A program made the position numbers and the translations under genes. From Prevotella sp. (lineage in GTDB: Bacteria > Bacteroidota > Bacteroidia > Bacteroidales > Bacteroidaceae), in assembly GCA_017619445.1 (NCBI GenBank), contig JAFZSI010000073.1, positions 1 to 54,077 of the forward strand: a stretch of 54,077 bases of DNA, in the 5' to 3' direction. The notes under the pieces were generated by a model that was not told the DNA's origin, did no database searches, and saw nothing but the letters and a program-made list of their open reading frames with translations. Below are positions 23,917 to 31,474 of this stretch, one piece after another (within the stretch, counting starts at the first letter, position 1; every line of letters begins with the position of its first letter).

Positions 23917-24510
23917 TTAGTCTTTGAAACTATACTCCAATTTCTCAACACGCTCCACAACCTGCCCCACAGGCCCGTCGAACTTGTTCTCCGCAACCTT
24001 GTGCTCCACGTAGTCGCCCTGCACCACCACCTTCGGCTCCGACTGCTCGTCGTCAAGAACCTCCAGCGTGGCAATCATGTCCTCAGGCAACGTGAGGCCT
24101 ATGGTGTTGGCCAGTTCCATAATCATCATCTTCACGGCAACGCGCTTGCTCAGCGTCTTGCGCTTCGAGATGTTCATATACGTGCGCAGCGCCTTCAGCA
24201 CCTCGTCATGCGATGTTTTGCGGGCCATGCCCACAGACAACTTGCTCAGTTCCGAGAGTTTCATGTCCTTCTCACGCACCTCCTCTCTGAGCCGTTTGTT
24301 CTCCACACCCAGCTGCTCGTTCTCCACGTCCAGCCGTTTGTTCTCGTCCTTCAGGGCCTCAATCTCAGCAAGCAACCCGTCGGTCGCGTCAGCCATCCTC
24401 GCCAGGCCCTGCAGCCTCTCTATGCGCTCCGTCAGCCTGTCCTTCTCGCCATTGAGCGCCCGATGCACATCGTGCATCATCTCCTTGTATTCATCAATGT
24501 TCGTTTCCAT
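23917..24510 (-). CDS. Coiled-coil element protein
   Basis: A 197-residue protein dominated by a heptad coiled coil from about residue 25 to 95 (Glu-Ala-Leu-Lys-Asp-Glu-Asn-Lys-Arg-Leu repeated with Glu-Asn-Glu-Gln-Leu), then a helical region of about 100 residues (Ser-Lys-Arg-Lys-Thr-Leu-Ser-Lys-Arg-Val-Ala-Val-Lys). The C-terminus (Gly-Asp-Tyr-Val-x-His-Lys-Val-x-x-Asn ... Val-Glu-Arg-Val-Glu-Lys-Leu) echoes the Ile/Asn-rich opening of the next gene product, suggesting that the two proteins interact. Start at the ATG giving Met-Glu-Thr-Asn; four codons upstream is possible. Function unknown. Confidence 0.65.
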   Translation of the reverse strand: METNIDEYKEMMHDVHRALNGEKDRLTERIERLQGLARMADATDGLLAEIEALKDENKRLDVENEQLGVENKRLREEVREKDMKLSELSKLSVGMARKTSHDEVLKALRTYMNISKRKTLSKRVAVKMMIMELANTIGLTLPEDMIATLEVLDDEQSEPKVVVQGDYVEHKVAENKFDGPVGQVVERVEKLEYSFKD

Positions 24511-24550
24511 AGTCAATGTCAATATATTTATAGTTTGTTGAAAATCAATC

Positions 24551-24652
24551 TACTACTCAACTCCCCCTCTAAGATTAGAGAGGGTCAGGGGGCGTTGACC
24601 CATTAACACGGGGCCAGGGGCGTTGACCCATTTACAGCGGGCGTTGACTCAT
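24551..24652. repeat. CCCCCTCTAAGATTAGAG repeat, left copy
   Basis: A GC-rich element with a CTCTAAGATTAGAG palindrome followed by three copies of GGCGTTGACxCATT. A near-identical stretch of about 60 bp lies in opposite orientation at 32540-32606, so the two copies bracket the defence operon and the HU/smalltalk genes. Confidence 0.85.
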
Positions 24653-24834
24653 TTCTCAGAGTTCTCCAGCATATCCCACAACATCCGTTCCCCGTCCGCC
24701 ATTTCGTTCCGGCAGCCGTAGTTGTTCCTCCCATCAGTAAGACGTTTTTTGAGTCGCGTTTTCCTGAAATCTTTCAAGTTGCGAAGGTACAAAAAATCCC
24801 ACTCTTTCAATAAAGAATGGGAAGTTTTTTCCAT
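24649..24834 (-). CDS. Possible small protein, doubtful
   Basis: An open frame of about 61 codons whose C-terminal part (Asn-Glu-Met-Ala-Asp-Gly-Glu-Arg-Met-Leu-Trp-Asp-Met-Leu-Glu) reads like real protein, but whose N-terminal part crosses a bidirectional terminator hairpin (24797-24822). If translated it may start later, inside the gene. No family is recognised. Confidence 0.25.
   Translation of the reverse strand: MEKTSHSLLKEWDFLYLRNLKDFRKTRLKKRLTDGRNNYGCRNEMADGERMLWDMLENSEK
24797..24822. terminator. Bidirectional terminator hairpin
   Basis: TCCCACTCTTT / AAAGAATGGGA arms (one G-T wobble) around a 4-nt loop, with an A-run on the left and a T-run on the right, so it can stop transcription in either direction. 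Confidence 0.7.
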
Positions 24835-24970
24835 TAAAAAAACGTTAATGCACAAAAGCCCGAATTTGTGTATGAAAAACCACGACAGATAAAAAACATC
24901 TACAAAGAGAACTACGGCTTCTCGTTATATTCAACCATCACAGAATCATGTTATATAACGATAAAAAAGG

Positions 24971-24999
24971 GAGAGAGAGTATTTGGAATACTCTCTCTC
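24971..24999 (-). terminator. Terminator of the defence operon
   Basis: A perfect 13-bp stem (24971-24983 with 24987-24999) around a 3-nt loop. On the minus strand it is followed by a T-run (complement of 24963-24968). It lies 103 bp after the 35-codon gene and closes the operon that begins at 31057. Confidence 0.88.
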
Positions 25000-25101
25000 G
25001 GCGTTCTGTTTATCAAAACTATAATAAATTAGTCTTGATGATTTTGAGGTTCTTGATGCAAAGTTAGATATTTATTTTCTTAATCCCAAATCCTTTAACC
25101 A

Positions 25102-25209
25102 TTATTGTTCTACATTTACATAAATGCAGTTGACATCAATTGGCTTAGTGTTCTCCTTAGCCCACTTCTGATATTTCTTGAGCGTGTCCAGATATAGTTT
25201 CTCGTTCAT
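25102..25209 (-). CDS. 35-residue peptide at the end of the defence operon
   Basis: A short frame, 17 bp after the stop of the second methyltransferase, encoding a 35-residue peptide that begins Met-Asn-Glu-Lys-Leu-Tyr-Leu-Asp-Thr-Leu and contains Lys-Lys-Tyr-Gln-Lys-Trp-Ala-Lys-Glu. The amino-acid mix is protein-like: an amphipathic basic helix, then a strand-like Asn-Cys-Ile-Tyr-Val-Asn-Val. It is the last frame before the operon terminator. It could be a small accessory or regulatory protein, or the remnant of a larger gene (for example a lost Res or DNA-binding subunit). I do not recognise it. Confidence 0.45.
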   Translation of the reverse strand: MNEKLYLDTLKKYQKWAKENTKPIDVNCIYVNVEQ

Positions 25210-25226
25210 ATCATTAGGTTTTCATG

Positions 25227-26945
25227 TTATTTCATATACTTATCCAATATTTCTTTCATCGTTGTATCCGTGAACGTATGCCAAATCTCCAGCTCAACAG
25301 GTTTGTAGTCATTAAAGAGCGTTTTCAAAAACTCAATTTCGAACACTAAACGTAAGTCGTTGGGGTCGTTATCTGGTTGGCCTTCCTTTCGAGAACCCAC
25401 ACGAGCAATCTTTATCAAGTACAAGTCGCGGACACCCTTGTTCTTGATATAAGGCATAAAGTAGTATAACTTGTTCAGAGCAACTGTCGAGGGGAACTTC
25501 TTGCCAGTATAGTAAATCTTTGCTGACTGGTCAAGATAGCGTTCTACGTTATCTGGTTTCACCAAACTGACAAGAACGTTCTTATCAGCTTTCACAATAT
25601 ACCCATGAGGTTCATCTTCTAAATTGTATTCTGCAAAGTCTTCATGTGCAACATCATTTTCAACGATATGTTCAGGATAACTCTGTAATACATCAAAGAA
25701 ATCAAGCTGTTGGTAATGTACAGTAACTTTCTTGGGTCTTTCAATCTGTTCGATTTGCGTTATTTGCTGAATGTCTGATTCTACTTTTATCTGTGCAGCT
25801 TTCTTGTCAAAATTGTAAAAGATAAAATCACCACCTCCATGCCATCCAACGAGTTTAGATATGCCACTTGTTTCTCCTTCTATCACTTTGTTCATGCGTT
25901 TGACAACCAATTCGGACATTTGGTTGCCAATCTCAATCCCAATATAATGACGATTAAGTTTGTGAGCAGTCGCTATCGTTGTACCAGAGCCAATAAAACA
26001 GTCGAGGACGTAATCGTCTTCATCGCTCGCAATCTCAATGATACGTTTCAGCAATTCTTCTGGCTTTGGTGTCTCAAAGATGTTTTCCTTATCAGGGAAC
26101 AGGGTCATCAATTGTTTTTTTGCGCTATCAGAAGTTCCTACTTCATCGGCCAGCCAAATTGTTTCTGGCGTAAGACCAATCTTCGCATCGCGTAAGTATT
26201 TCTTAACACGTGGGGTGTTACTTCCGTCTTTTCCAAACCAAATGTTTCCTTCGGCAATCTCGCGCTTCATGCGCTCCTCATTATATATCCAACAACGGCC
26301 TTTGGGTGGGTCATGTCTAACACCTGTTGGCGAAACAACCGTATAGAACTGACTTGGTACGGCATGACCTGATTGAACATTTGCCGTAACAGATTGCCAA
26401 GGGCCTCGTGGATCATTGTCCGGGTTCTTGTATTTGCTTTTGATAAAGTCCTCATTGACTGGAAGAAGATTTCTCTTTTTCTTAAACGTCTTTAAATCTT
26501 TGGCATATACTAAGATATATTCGTGATTACAAGAGAACACAGCACGATTCTCACGTGATTTTCGTTGTTGCCAAATGATGGTACCGGCAAAGTTCTCCCT
26601 ACCGAAGATTTTATCCGCCTCTACTCTCAAATAGGCCATTTCGCTGTCATCAATAGAAATCCAAATACTACCATCTTTCGACAACAACGGCTTTAAGAGA
26701 TTCAGTACTCGCCGCATGTCTTTCAACCAATCCCACTGAGTGTTGTTATCATCGTAATAATGATAAGTTTCGCCGTTGTTATATGGAGGGTCTATATATA
26801 TACACCTAATTCTATTTGCATATTCTGGCCACAATTCTGCCAAGACATCCTTGTTATCTCCGTGAATCAGGATGTTATGACATTCCTCATTGCCTGTAGA
26901 ATAGGTGGTGTTGAATGTGAATTTTATGTTATCTATTATCTGCAT
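25227..26945 (-). CDS. Beta-class adenine DNA methyltransferase (Mod-like)
   Basis: A 572-residue site-specific DNA methyltransferase. The catalytic Asp-Pro-Pro-Tyr (52-55) in Ile-Asp-Pro-Pro-Tyr-Asn-Asn-Gly precedes the SAM-binding Asp-Cys-Phe-Ile-Gly-Ser-Gly-Thr-Thr (around 313-321), the order of the beta class, and the motifs are those of N6-adenine enzymes related to Type III Mod proteins. Between them lies a target-recognition region of about 200 residues. The C-terminal 200 residues resemble the tail of Mod-like enzymes. No Res helicase is nearby. It starts 1 bp after the stop of the D12 methyltransferase. It should protect one strand of an asymmetric site. The coding sequence is AT-rich compared with the Xre/ImmA genes. 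Confidence 0.9.
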   Translation of the reverse strand: MQIIDNIKFTFNTTYSTGNEECHNILIHGDNKDVLAELWPEYANRIRCIYIDPPYNNGETYHYYDDNNTQWDWLKDMRRVLNLLKPLLSKDGSIWISIDDSEMAYLRVEADKIFGRENFAGTIIWQQRKSRENRAVFSCNHEYILVYAKDLKTFKKKRNLLPVNEDFIKSKYKNPDNDPRGPWQSVTANVQSGHAVPSQFYTVVSPTGVRHDPPKGRCWIYNEERMKREIAEGNIWFGKDGSNTPRVKKYLRDAKIGLTPETIWLADEVGTSDSAKKQLMTLFPDKENIFETPKPEELLKRIIEIASDEDDYVLDCFIGSGTTIATAHKLNRHYIGIEIGNQMSELVVKRMNKVIEGETSGISKLVGWHGGGDFIFYNFDKKAAQIKVESDIQQITQIEQIERPKKVTVHYQQLDFFDVLQSYPEHIVENDVAHEDFAEYNLEDEPHGYIVKADKNVLVSLVKPDNVERYLDQSAKIYYTGKKFPSTVALNKLYYFMPYIKNKGVRDLYLIKIARVGSRKEGQPDNDPNDLRLVFEIEFLKTLFNDYKPVELEIWHTFTDTTMKEILDKYMK

Positions 26946-26946
26946 G

Positions 26947-28260
26947 TTATCTATTTGTACAAATTATCAGTATTTCAGCTTCATCTGATGATTCCAAGAA
27001 ATGTTCTGTAGAATTGAGTTTGTTATGAGTAAAATGACCAGCAGAAACAATTTCTACATTGTCGAAATATGTATTTGCCCACGACATCAACTGGCTAATG
27101 GTTACCACTCTTGGATGAGATTCTTTGGTTTCATCGTATGGCGAGTAGGAAAGCAACAGGTTCCTTCCAGATGCCGATATTACTTTGAACATTTCAACAA
27201 AAGCCATTGGAGCCTTACTTCTGATGCAAAAAGGTGACTGATGGCGGTCTTTGCGATAGATTCCGTTGCTGACGTGGGTATTTCCATGCATTTTTACTGT
27301 AGAAATTTCTGGCACGTCATCAAGTGCCATTGTTTCAAGCACATGATAGAAACGGCTATAGTGGTCACGAGTATAAGGTGGGTCTGCATAGACAGTTCTT
27401 ATATTGTCTGGAAGCATCTTTAGACACTCCATGTAGTCACCTTGAAAAATCATATTATTGCAATCACCCTTTGGAAGAGATACGTATTTATTTAGCCATT
27501 CCTCAAAGAAAACCACAGCATCAATAGTTTTATCTTTTATTGCTTTATTGTAGACAAGCTTCTTGATTTTTCCTTTCGAGTCGCGTGCCTTAATCGGTTG
27601 TGCAAAATGCTTTCCTACCGTGCAGGCAATATCGCTGGTAGTACTGAGAAGAGCTGCTAAAAGCACATTTTTATCTGCAGCATTAGGATAATGCCTAATA
27701 GCATCCATAATAACATCTATCTGAACGGCTTGACGATATGAGAAATACACACCGCCATAATAACGAGAGATCAGCGACTCTTTACCTTTGAGCCTAGCCT
27801 TTCTCAACTTTTCATTGACTTGATTCTGAACAGAGGCTATCTTCGATTCTGTTTTTTCCAGATTAAACACCTCTATAGAGCCATGTTCTACGATGTCAGA
27901 CAGCAATTCAAGGTTCTCATTTCTAATTGCCTCCTCCTCCAACTCAATTAAAGGTGTATATGCGTCACATAACAAAGGCTTACTGTCCTTTATTTCTGAT
28001 ATGAAAGCTTTAACTGTTTCTTCCGTGAGTGAACTTGGCTGTAACAACGCATTGCAGATGACTTTTGAATAATTCTGAATATCACATGCAACGACAGGAA
28101 ACAGCCTTGAGAGTTTATATGACACGCAACCAGAACCTGCAAACAAATCACATACCCCCGCATCATCAGGGGTTACATTGCGAACAGCCTCCTCAATGAA
28201 ATCAAGAAGTCGCAATTTGCTGCCAAGATAATTGAGCGTTCTGAAATTATATTTCATCAT
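26947..28260 (-). CDS. D12-class (Dam-like) adenine DNA methyltransferase
   Basis: A 437-residue enzyme of the D12/Dam alpha class. Tyr-Leu-Gly-Ser-Lys (11-15) and Asp-Leu-Phe-Ala-Gly-Ser-Gly (about 38-44) form the SAM site; Ala-Asp-Pro-Pro-Tyr-Thr-Arg-Asp-His-Tyr near residue 293 is the catalytic motif. The long stretch between them (about 250 residues) holds the recognition domain. It starts 2 bp after the stop of the PLD-type endonuclease and ends 1 bp before the next methyltransferase. Having two adenine methyltransferases of unrelated class side by side fits modification of the two different strands of a non-palindromic site. Start is Met-Met, one codon uncertain. Confidence 0.9.
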   Translation of the reverse strand: MMKYNFRTLNYLGSKLRLLDFIEEAVRNVTPDDAGVCDLFAGSGCVSYKLSRLFPVVACDIQNYSKVICNALLQPSSLTEETVKAFISEIKDSKPLLCDAYTPLIELEEEAIRNENLELLSDIVEHGSIEVFNLEKTESKIASVQNQVNEKLRKARLKGKESLISRYYGGVYFSYRQAVQIDVIMDAIRHYPNAADKNVLLAALLSTTSDIACTVGKHFAQPIKARDSKGKIKKLVYNKAIKDKTIDAVVFFEEWLNKYVSLPKGDCNNMIFQGDYMECLKMLPDNIRTVYADPPYTRDHYSRFYHVLETMALDDVPEISTVKMHGNTHVSNGIYRKDRHQSPFCIRSKAPMAFVEMFKVISASGRNLLLSYSPYDETKESHPRVVTISQLMSWANTYFDNVEIVSAGHFTHNKLNSTEHFLESSDEAEILIICTNR

Positions 28261-28262
28261 GA

Positions 28263-29465
28263 TTATACAATTAACTCTGGATATAAAGCATGAATTGCTT
28301 CAACATCGGCAATATGACGTCTCATCAGATCTTTTCTGCCTCTTTGGTTTGCAGTCTCCATATAAAGATAATCCCTTATCTTTTTATAGGCATCATCAGA
28401 AGGCATTAAGACCTGATACATATAGTTTTGTGCATCTTCTTTTACAAATAGGCCAATAGGTCGATCATTTCCAGATGGATATGGCAAATTTGTCTCATCG
28501 CAACGCAACTCAAATCTGTAATTCTTGCTTTTTACGGTAACAGATTGACTTTCTGTTACCTCACCTAAAGAACCATCCTTTTTGATGTTCGTAAGTTTTA
28601 CCTTGTATGAGTTGTCCCCCCTCGTGGCTCCAAAGAAATCTTCAAAAACATTTTGGCTAAAATTCGCTTGTTTCCATCTGTTGCCAGCTTTAGGTATCTC
28701 AGCGATCAAAACAGCATTATCAATTCTAACTGATTCCTCAACTTCTTCAGTTGCTTTCTTTGTGGTTTTCACTTGCTTAACTTTCACAAGTCTCTTCGGA
28801 CGAAAACCCTCTGGGAATTTCTGAATTGTAGCTTTCTTAAATGTGACAGCATCTTTCTTCGTCTCTTCTTTCTTGTCTGTGCCATCATCATATCTTTTGG
28901 AACGCTGTTCCTCAGATGTTATAACTTTGTCTTTATATAAATCGTTAATCAACTTCTGAGTAAGAGGATATAGATGTGTTTCTGTCCCTTCCAATATTCC
29001 CTTCCAGTATTTATAAAAATCATCATGGACGGAAGAGGGGTCTATAGTGTCTTTTATCAGCAAAGAACACTCTATGTTTTGTACAAGACCAGGAACCGTG
29101 AGATTGTTCGAACCAACAATCAGCGTAAAAATATCCCTGTTCTCGAATAAATACACTTTGGGGTGAAATATGTTGTTTGAACTGGTGTGATAAATTCGAG
29201 CGTCAACATCCCATGTCAACACTTCTTCTAAGGCTTCTTTTGAAGTTGCCTTCTGATCTACTCCAAGAACAACCTTTATTTTCATTCCATTTGCTTTGCC
29301 TTCCTTAATATAATTGGTTAGAGCCGTAACACCACCATAGCTTGCAAAAGCTACAAGGCAGGTAAAACTATCGTATATTTTGGATTCGAATTGCTTGACC
29401 AATTCTTTTCCAACAGAGGAATCTTCCTCAATATTATAACCTTGTCCGATAATAATTGTTTCCAT
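28263..29465 (-). CDS. PLD-family restriction endonuclease, BfiI/NgoFVII-like
   Basis: A 400-residue protein. The N-terminal 180 residues are a single phospholipase-D-type nuclease domain: His101-Pro-Lys103, then Gly-Ser-Asn120-Asn121-Leu-Thr and Glu132. The spacing of these residues (2, 20 and 31 after the His) equals that of the metal-independent Type IIS enzyme BfiI as I recall it. The Lys-rich middle (about 190-240) looks like a linker. The C-terminal part (about 245-370), with Asn-Phe-Ser-x-Asn-Val-Phe-Glu-Asp-Phe-Phe-Gly and a run of beta strands, resembles the B3-like DNA-recognition domain of such enzymes. It lies 20 bp after the PIN gene and 2 bp before the first methyltransferase, as expected for a restriction enzyme. 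A one-domain PLD enzyme should act as a dimer. Confidence 0.8.
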   Translation of the reverse strand: METIIIGQGYNIEEDSSVGKELVKQFESKIYDSFTCLVAFASYGGVTALTNYIKEGKANGMKIKVVLGVDQKATSKEALEEVLTWDVDARIYHTSSNNIFHPKVYLFENRDIFTLIVGSNNLTVPGLVQNIECSLLIKDTIDPSSVHDDFYKYWKGILEGTETHLYPLTQKLINDLYKDKVITSEEQRSKRYDDGTDKKEETKKDAVTFKKATIQKFPEGFRPKRLVKVKQVKTTKKATEEVEESVRIDNAVLIAEIPKAGNRWKQANFSQNVFEDFFGATRGDNSYKVKLTNIKKDGSLGEVTESQSVTVKSKNYRFELRCDETNLPYPSGNDRPIGLFVKEDAQNYMYQVLMPSDDAYKKIRDYLYMETANQRGRKDLMRRHIADVEAIHALYPELIV

Positions 29466-29485
29466 ATCTTGATGTTATTTATTAC

Positions 29486-30010
29486 TTACAAAACCGTTTC
29501 ACATACATATTTCTCTATATCTACATCAGGTAGGATGCTGCCTTTAGATTTTACTTCGCTGATGAATGTCTTAACCTCGGCGGTGGTCAGCAAATGCTTG
29601 CGCCATGCGTGCCAAAGAAAGTCCATCGTAGTGAGATACGTGATTTTTTTCTCTTCACAGTACGCACGAATATCGCGCAGGTTGCTGCTGCCTATTACGT
29701 TGTGCGTAAACAGACAATAGGCCATGCAGGCACTCTCGCCCTTGCCGAAGTTGAATCTACTTCTTAGCATGGCATATTCGCGGAGCATCTCGCCTCGTGG
29801 CGCAAAGGGGAGGAGCGTGATATTCTTCAGCAGCAGCATCTGTTTGTCAACTTGTGGCCTGAGCGACTTCAATTCCTGGTATACAGTTTCCAATAGCACG
29901 TATTCATAGTCGGGAAAAATGCTGGGCAACTGGCTGAGCCGTCCTCCCTTGGCGAAATGTATCACCACATCTGCATCCAGAACAATCTGTGTTTTCGCTC
30001 CTTTAGCCAT
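29486..30010 (-). CDS. PIN-domain nuclease (toxin-like)
   Basis: A 174-residue protein with the PIN layout: Val-Leu-Asp12-Ala-Asp-Val-Val-Ile at the first strand, Glu46 in Tyr-Gln-Glu-Leu-Lys, Gly-Lys-Gly-Glu92-Ser-Ala-Cys-Met-Ala, and Gly-Ser-Ser-Asn110-Leu-Arg-Asp113. PIN domains are metal-dependent RNases and common toxins. The ATG lies 1 bp after the ImmA stop. Xre plus ImmA-type protease (COG2856) plus PIN nuclease has been predicted by comparative genomics as a toxin-antitoxin-like set. A role in RNA cleavage on phage infection is inferred. It carries no signal peptide. Confidence 0.8.
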   Translation of the reverse strand: MAKGAKTQIVLDADVVIHFAKGGRLSQLPSIFPDYEYVLLETVYQELKSLRPQVDKQMLLLKNITLLPFAPRGEMLREYAMLRSRFNFGKGESACMAYCLFTHNVIGSSNLRDIRAYCEEKKITYLTTMDFLWHAWRKHLLTTAEVKTFISEVKSKGSILPDVDIEKYVCETVL

Positions 30011-30011
30011 C

Positions 30012-30722
30012 CTATTTCAGCAGGTTTAAAAGTTCAATATAGTGACCCTCCGAGATACGTTCCTGCTCGAACAGTAGGCGCGCTTTCTCGCCAAAGTCGC
30101 CTATCACCACGCCTTCGTTGCCTGGCTGATAGAGTGAGAGGTCGTAACCGTATTGTGTGGCAATCTGCTGAATCTCCATACTCTCGGCCAGATGATCCCG
30201 TAGTTCCTCTTCAGTCATTAAGCGCAGGTGACGCAGACAATAGCACAGCGACTGGTGACTGACCCCAAACAGCTGCTCCAGGCGTAGCATCGAGGCGATG
30301 GTTATATGGCGTTTCACAATCTCTTCCGAAGGAATCGACTCCAGCACGCCAGCCTGTGGCAAAAGCAGAGCCGAGGCAAATGCATTTGCATTAATTTCGG
30401 CTGGGTCTTTCTCCAAGCCAGGTGTACCACAGATGTGTGGTTTCGGCTTTTCGTCATAATAAAGATGGAAAAGCTCGTGGCAAATGGTGAAGTGCTGGCG
30501 TCCGCGCGAATTGTTCGAGTTGATGAGCATGAACTTCCCACGCCCGTCGGATGAGCGCATCGAAAGGCCGCAAGCCTTCTCTGAAAGGGGACGATAGATG
30601 ACCATTATCCCCAATTTGCGCAGCAGCGTCTTCGTGTGGACAGGCTCTGCTGGATTCAGTCCTGCCTGCAGCCGCATTTTCAGTGCCAACTGCTCGATTG
30701 CTTCTTTGGTTAACTTTTTCAT
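30012..30722 (-). CDS. ImmA/IrrE family metallopeptidase
   Basis: A 236-residue zinc peptidase. His82-Glu83-Leu-Phe-His86 is the HExxH metal site; Glu109 in Glu-Ile-Asn-Ala-Asn-Ala-Phe-Ala is the third ligand of this family. In ImmA/IrrE systems the enzyme cleaves an Xre-type repressor and so derepresses the linked genes. Here the Xre gene overlaps it by 4 bp (ATGA) directly upstream, and the PIN gene follows after 1 bp. The region after residue 125 is helical and could sense the inducing signal. This gene and its Xre partner have higher GC content than the restriction-modification genes downstream. Confidence 0.9.
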   Translation of the reverse strand: MKKLTKEAIEQLALKMRLQAGLNPAEPVHTKTLLRKLGIMVIYRPLSEKACGLSMRSSDGRGKFMLINSNNSRGRQHFTICHELFHLYYDEKPKPHICGTPGLEKDPAEINANAFASALLLPQAGVLESIPSEEIVKRHITIASMLRLEQLFGVSHQSLCYCLRHLRLMTEEELRDHLAESMEIQQIATQYGYDLSLYQPGNEGVVIGDFGEKARLLFEQERISEGHYIELLNLLK

Positions 30723-31057
30723 TCTCCAAGCATTTTCTGCATTTTCATATACTCCAGCACCACTTGTTTAAAGCGTGCCACCTCCTTCATGTCGGCTTGT
30801 GTCAGCCCGTCTGTGCGGAAAGCGCACACCATCATCTGGTCTTTCACCGTTTCCACGTCTGGCTCGAACAGGAGTTCCAACTCACAACCAAGCAATGATG
30901 CCGAACGCTCCAGCACCTCCAGTGGAGTCTCGCGCTCGCCAGCCTCATAGTTGGCATAAGCACTACGCCGGATGCCCAGGTAGCTGGCCATTTGCTCTTG
31001 AGTCAGGTCATTAGCCTCACGCAGCACTTTTAGGTTTCTTCCAATTACATTGCTCAT
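30719..31057 (-). CDS. Xre-family transcriptional repressor
   Basis: A 112-residue regulator. Residues 5-60 form a classic helix-turn-helix of the Cro/C1 type (Leu-Thr-Gln-Glu-Gln-Met-Ala-Ser-Tyr-Leu-Gly-Ile ... Ala-Tyr-Ala-Asn-Tyr-Glu-Ala-Gly-Glu-Arg), followed by a helical tail. The ATG at 31057 has a GAAGGAA ribosome-binding site; 17 codons upstream lack similarity. It should repress the whole operon by binding the inverted repeat at 31081-31138, and be removed by the overlapping ImmA-type protease. First gene of the defence operon. Confidence 0.9.
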   Translation of the reverse strand: MSNVIGRNLKVLREANDLTQEQMASYLGIRRSAYANYEAGERETPLEVLERSASLLGCELELLFEPDVETVKDQMMVCAFRTDGLTQADMKEVARFKQVVLEYMKMQKMLGE

Positions 31058-31080
31058 AGTTCCTTCTCTGTCATAGTCTG

Positions 31081-31138
31081 AAATCTGTGGCAAATTTAGC
31101 AATACCAATTCAAATAATCAAATTTTTGCCACGGATTT
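31081..31138 (-). promoter_or_regulatory. Operon promoter with an inverted-repeat operator
   Basis: On the minus strand a TTTG -33 box (31122-31119), a 20-bp spacer and TAAATTTG (31098-31091) form a full Bacteroidetes promoter 34 bp before the xre ATG. Two inverted arms, each containing GTGGCAAA preceded by AAATC, lie at 31081-31094 and 31125-31138; the first overlaps the -7 box and the second sits directly beside the -33 box. This is the expected place for an autoregulating Xre repressor. Confidence 0.8.
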
Positions 31139-31236
31139 AATTATTTTTTGCAGAAGACAATTCGTTCGCCCAATTATTTCTGCAAGGGTGTCAACGTTTT
31201 CAGGAATGTTAAGTCTCATTTTTGGAGAAGACAAAC

Positions 31237-31389
31237 ATCGATGACAAATGACAGTTATGACAGATGACAGTTATTTGAAATTGAGAGAAAGAGAGTTTTA
31301 GAATAATATATTATATATATAATATATTATTCTAACCCATTTGTACAATCGTTTTTCATAAACTGTCATCTGTCATTTGTCATCGATGG
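31237..31389. repeat. 153-bp hairpin element around a 36-bp perfect palindrome
   Basis: The outer arms, beginning CATCGATGACAAATGACAG on the left and ending in its complement near 31388, are about 20-35 nt long; the left arm carries an extra 9-nt TTATGACAG duplication. The centre, 31299-31334, is a perfect AT-only-cored 36-bp palindrome (TAGAATAATATATTATAT and its complement). No target-site duplication is clear. Could be a MITE, a cruciform or a protein-binding site. Confidence 0.85.
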
Positions 31390-31474
31390 TCCCGTAAAAA
31401 ATGCGACAAACAAAAAAAATAACAAGTAAACATGATTTTCTTAACAGATTTTCACAGGTTATGACTACCCTGTT

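Noticed and set aside
25227-26945. Type III restriction-modification system (Mod without Res)
   Set aside because: The enzyme is Mod-like, but no Res helicase-nuclease is near, while a PLD endonuclease and a second methyltransferase are in the same operon.
28263-29465. DISARM-type defence (DrmC is a PLD protein)
   Set aside because: No DrmA helicase, DrmB or DrmE is present in the window.
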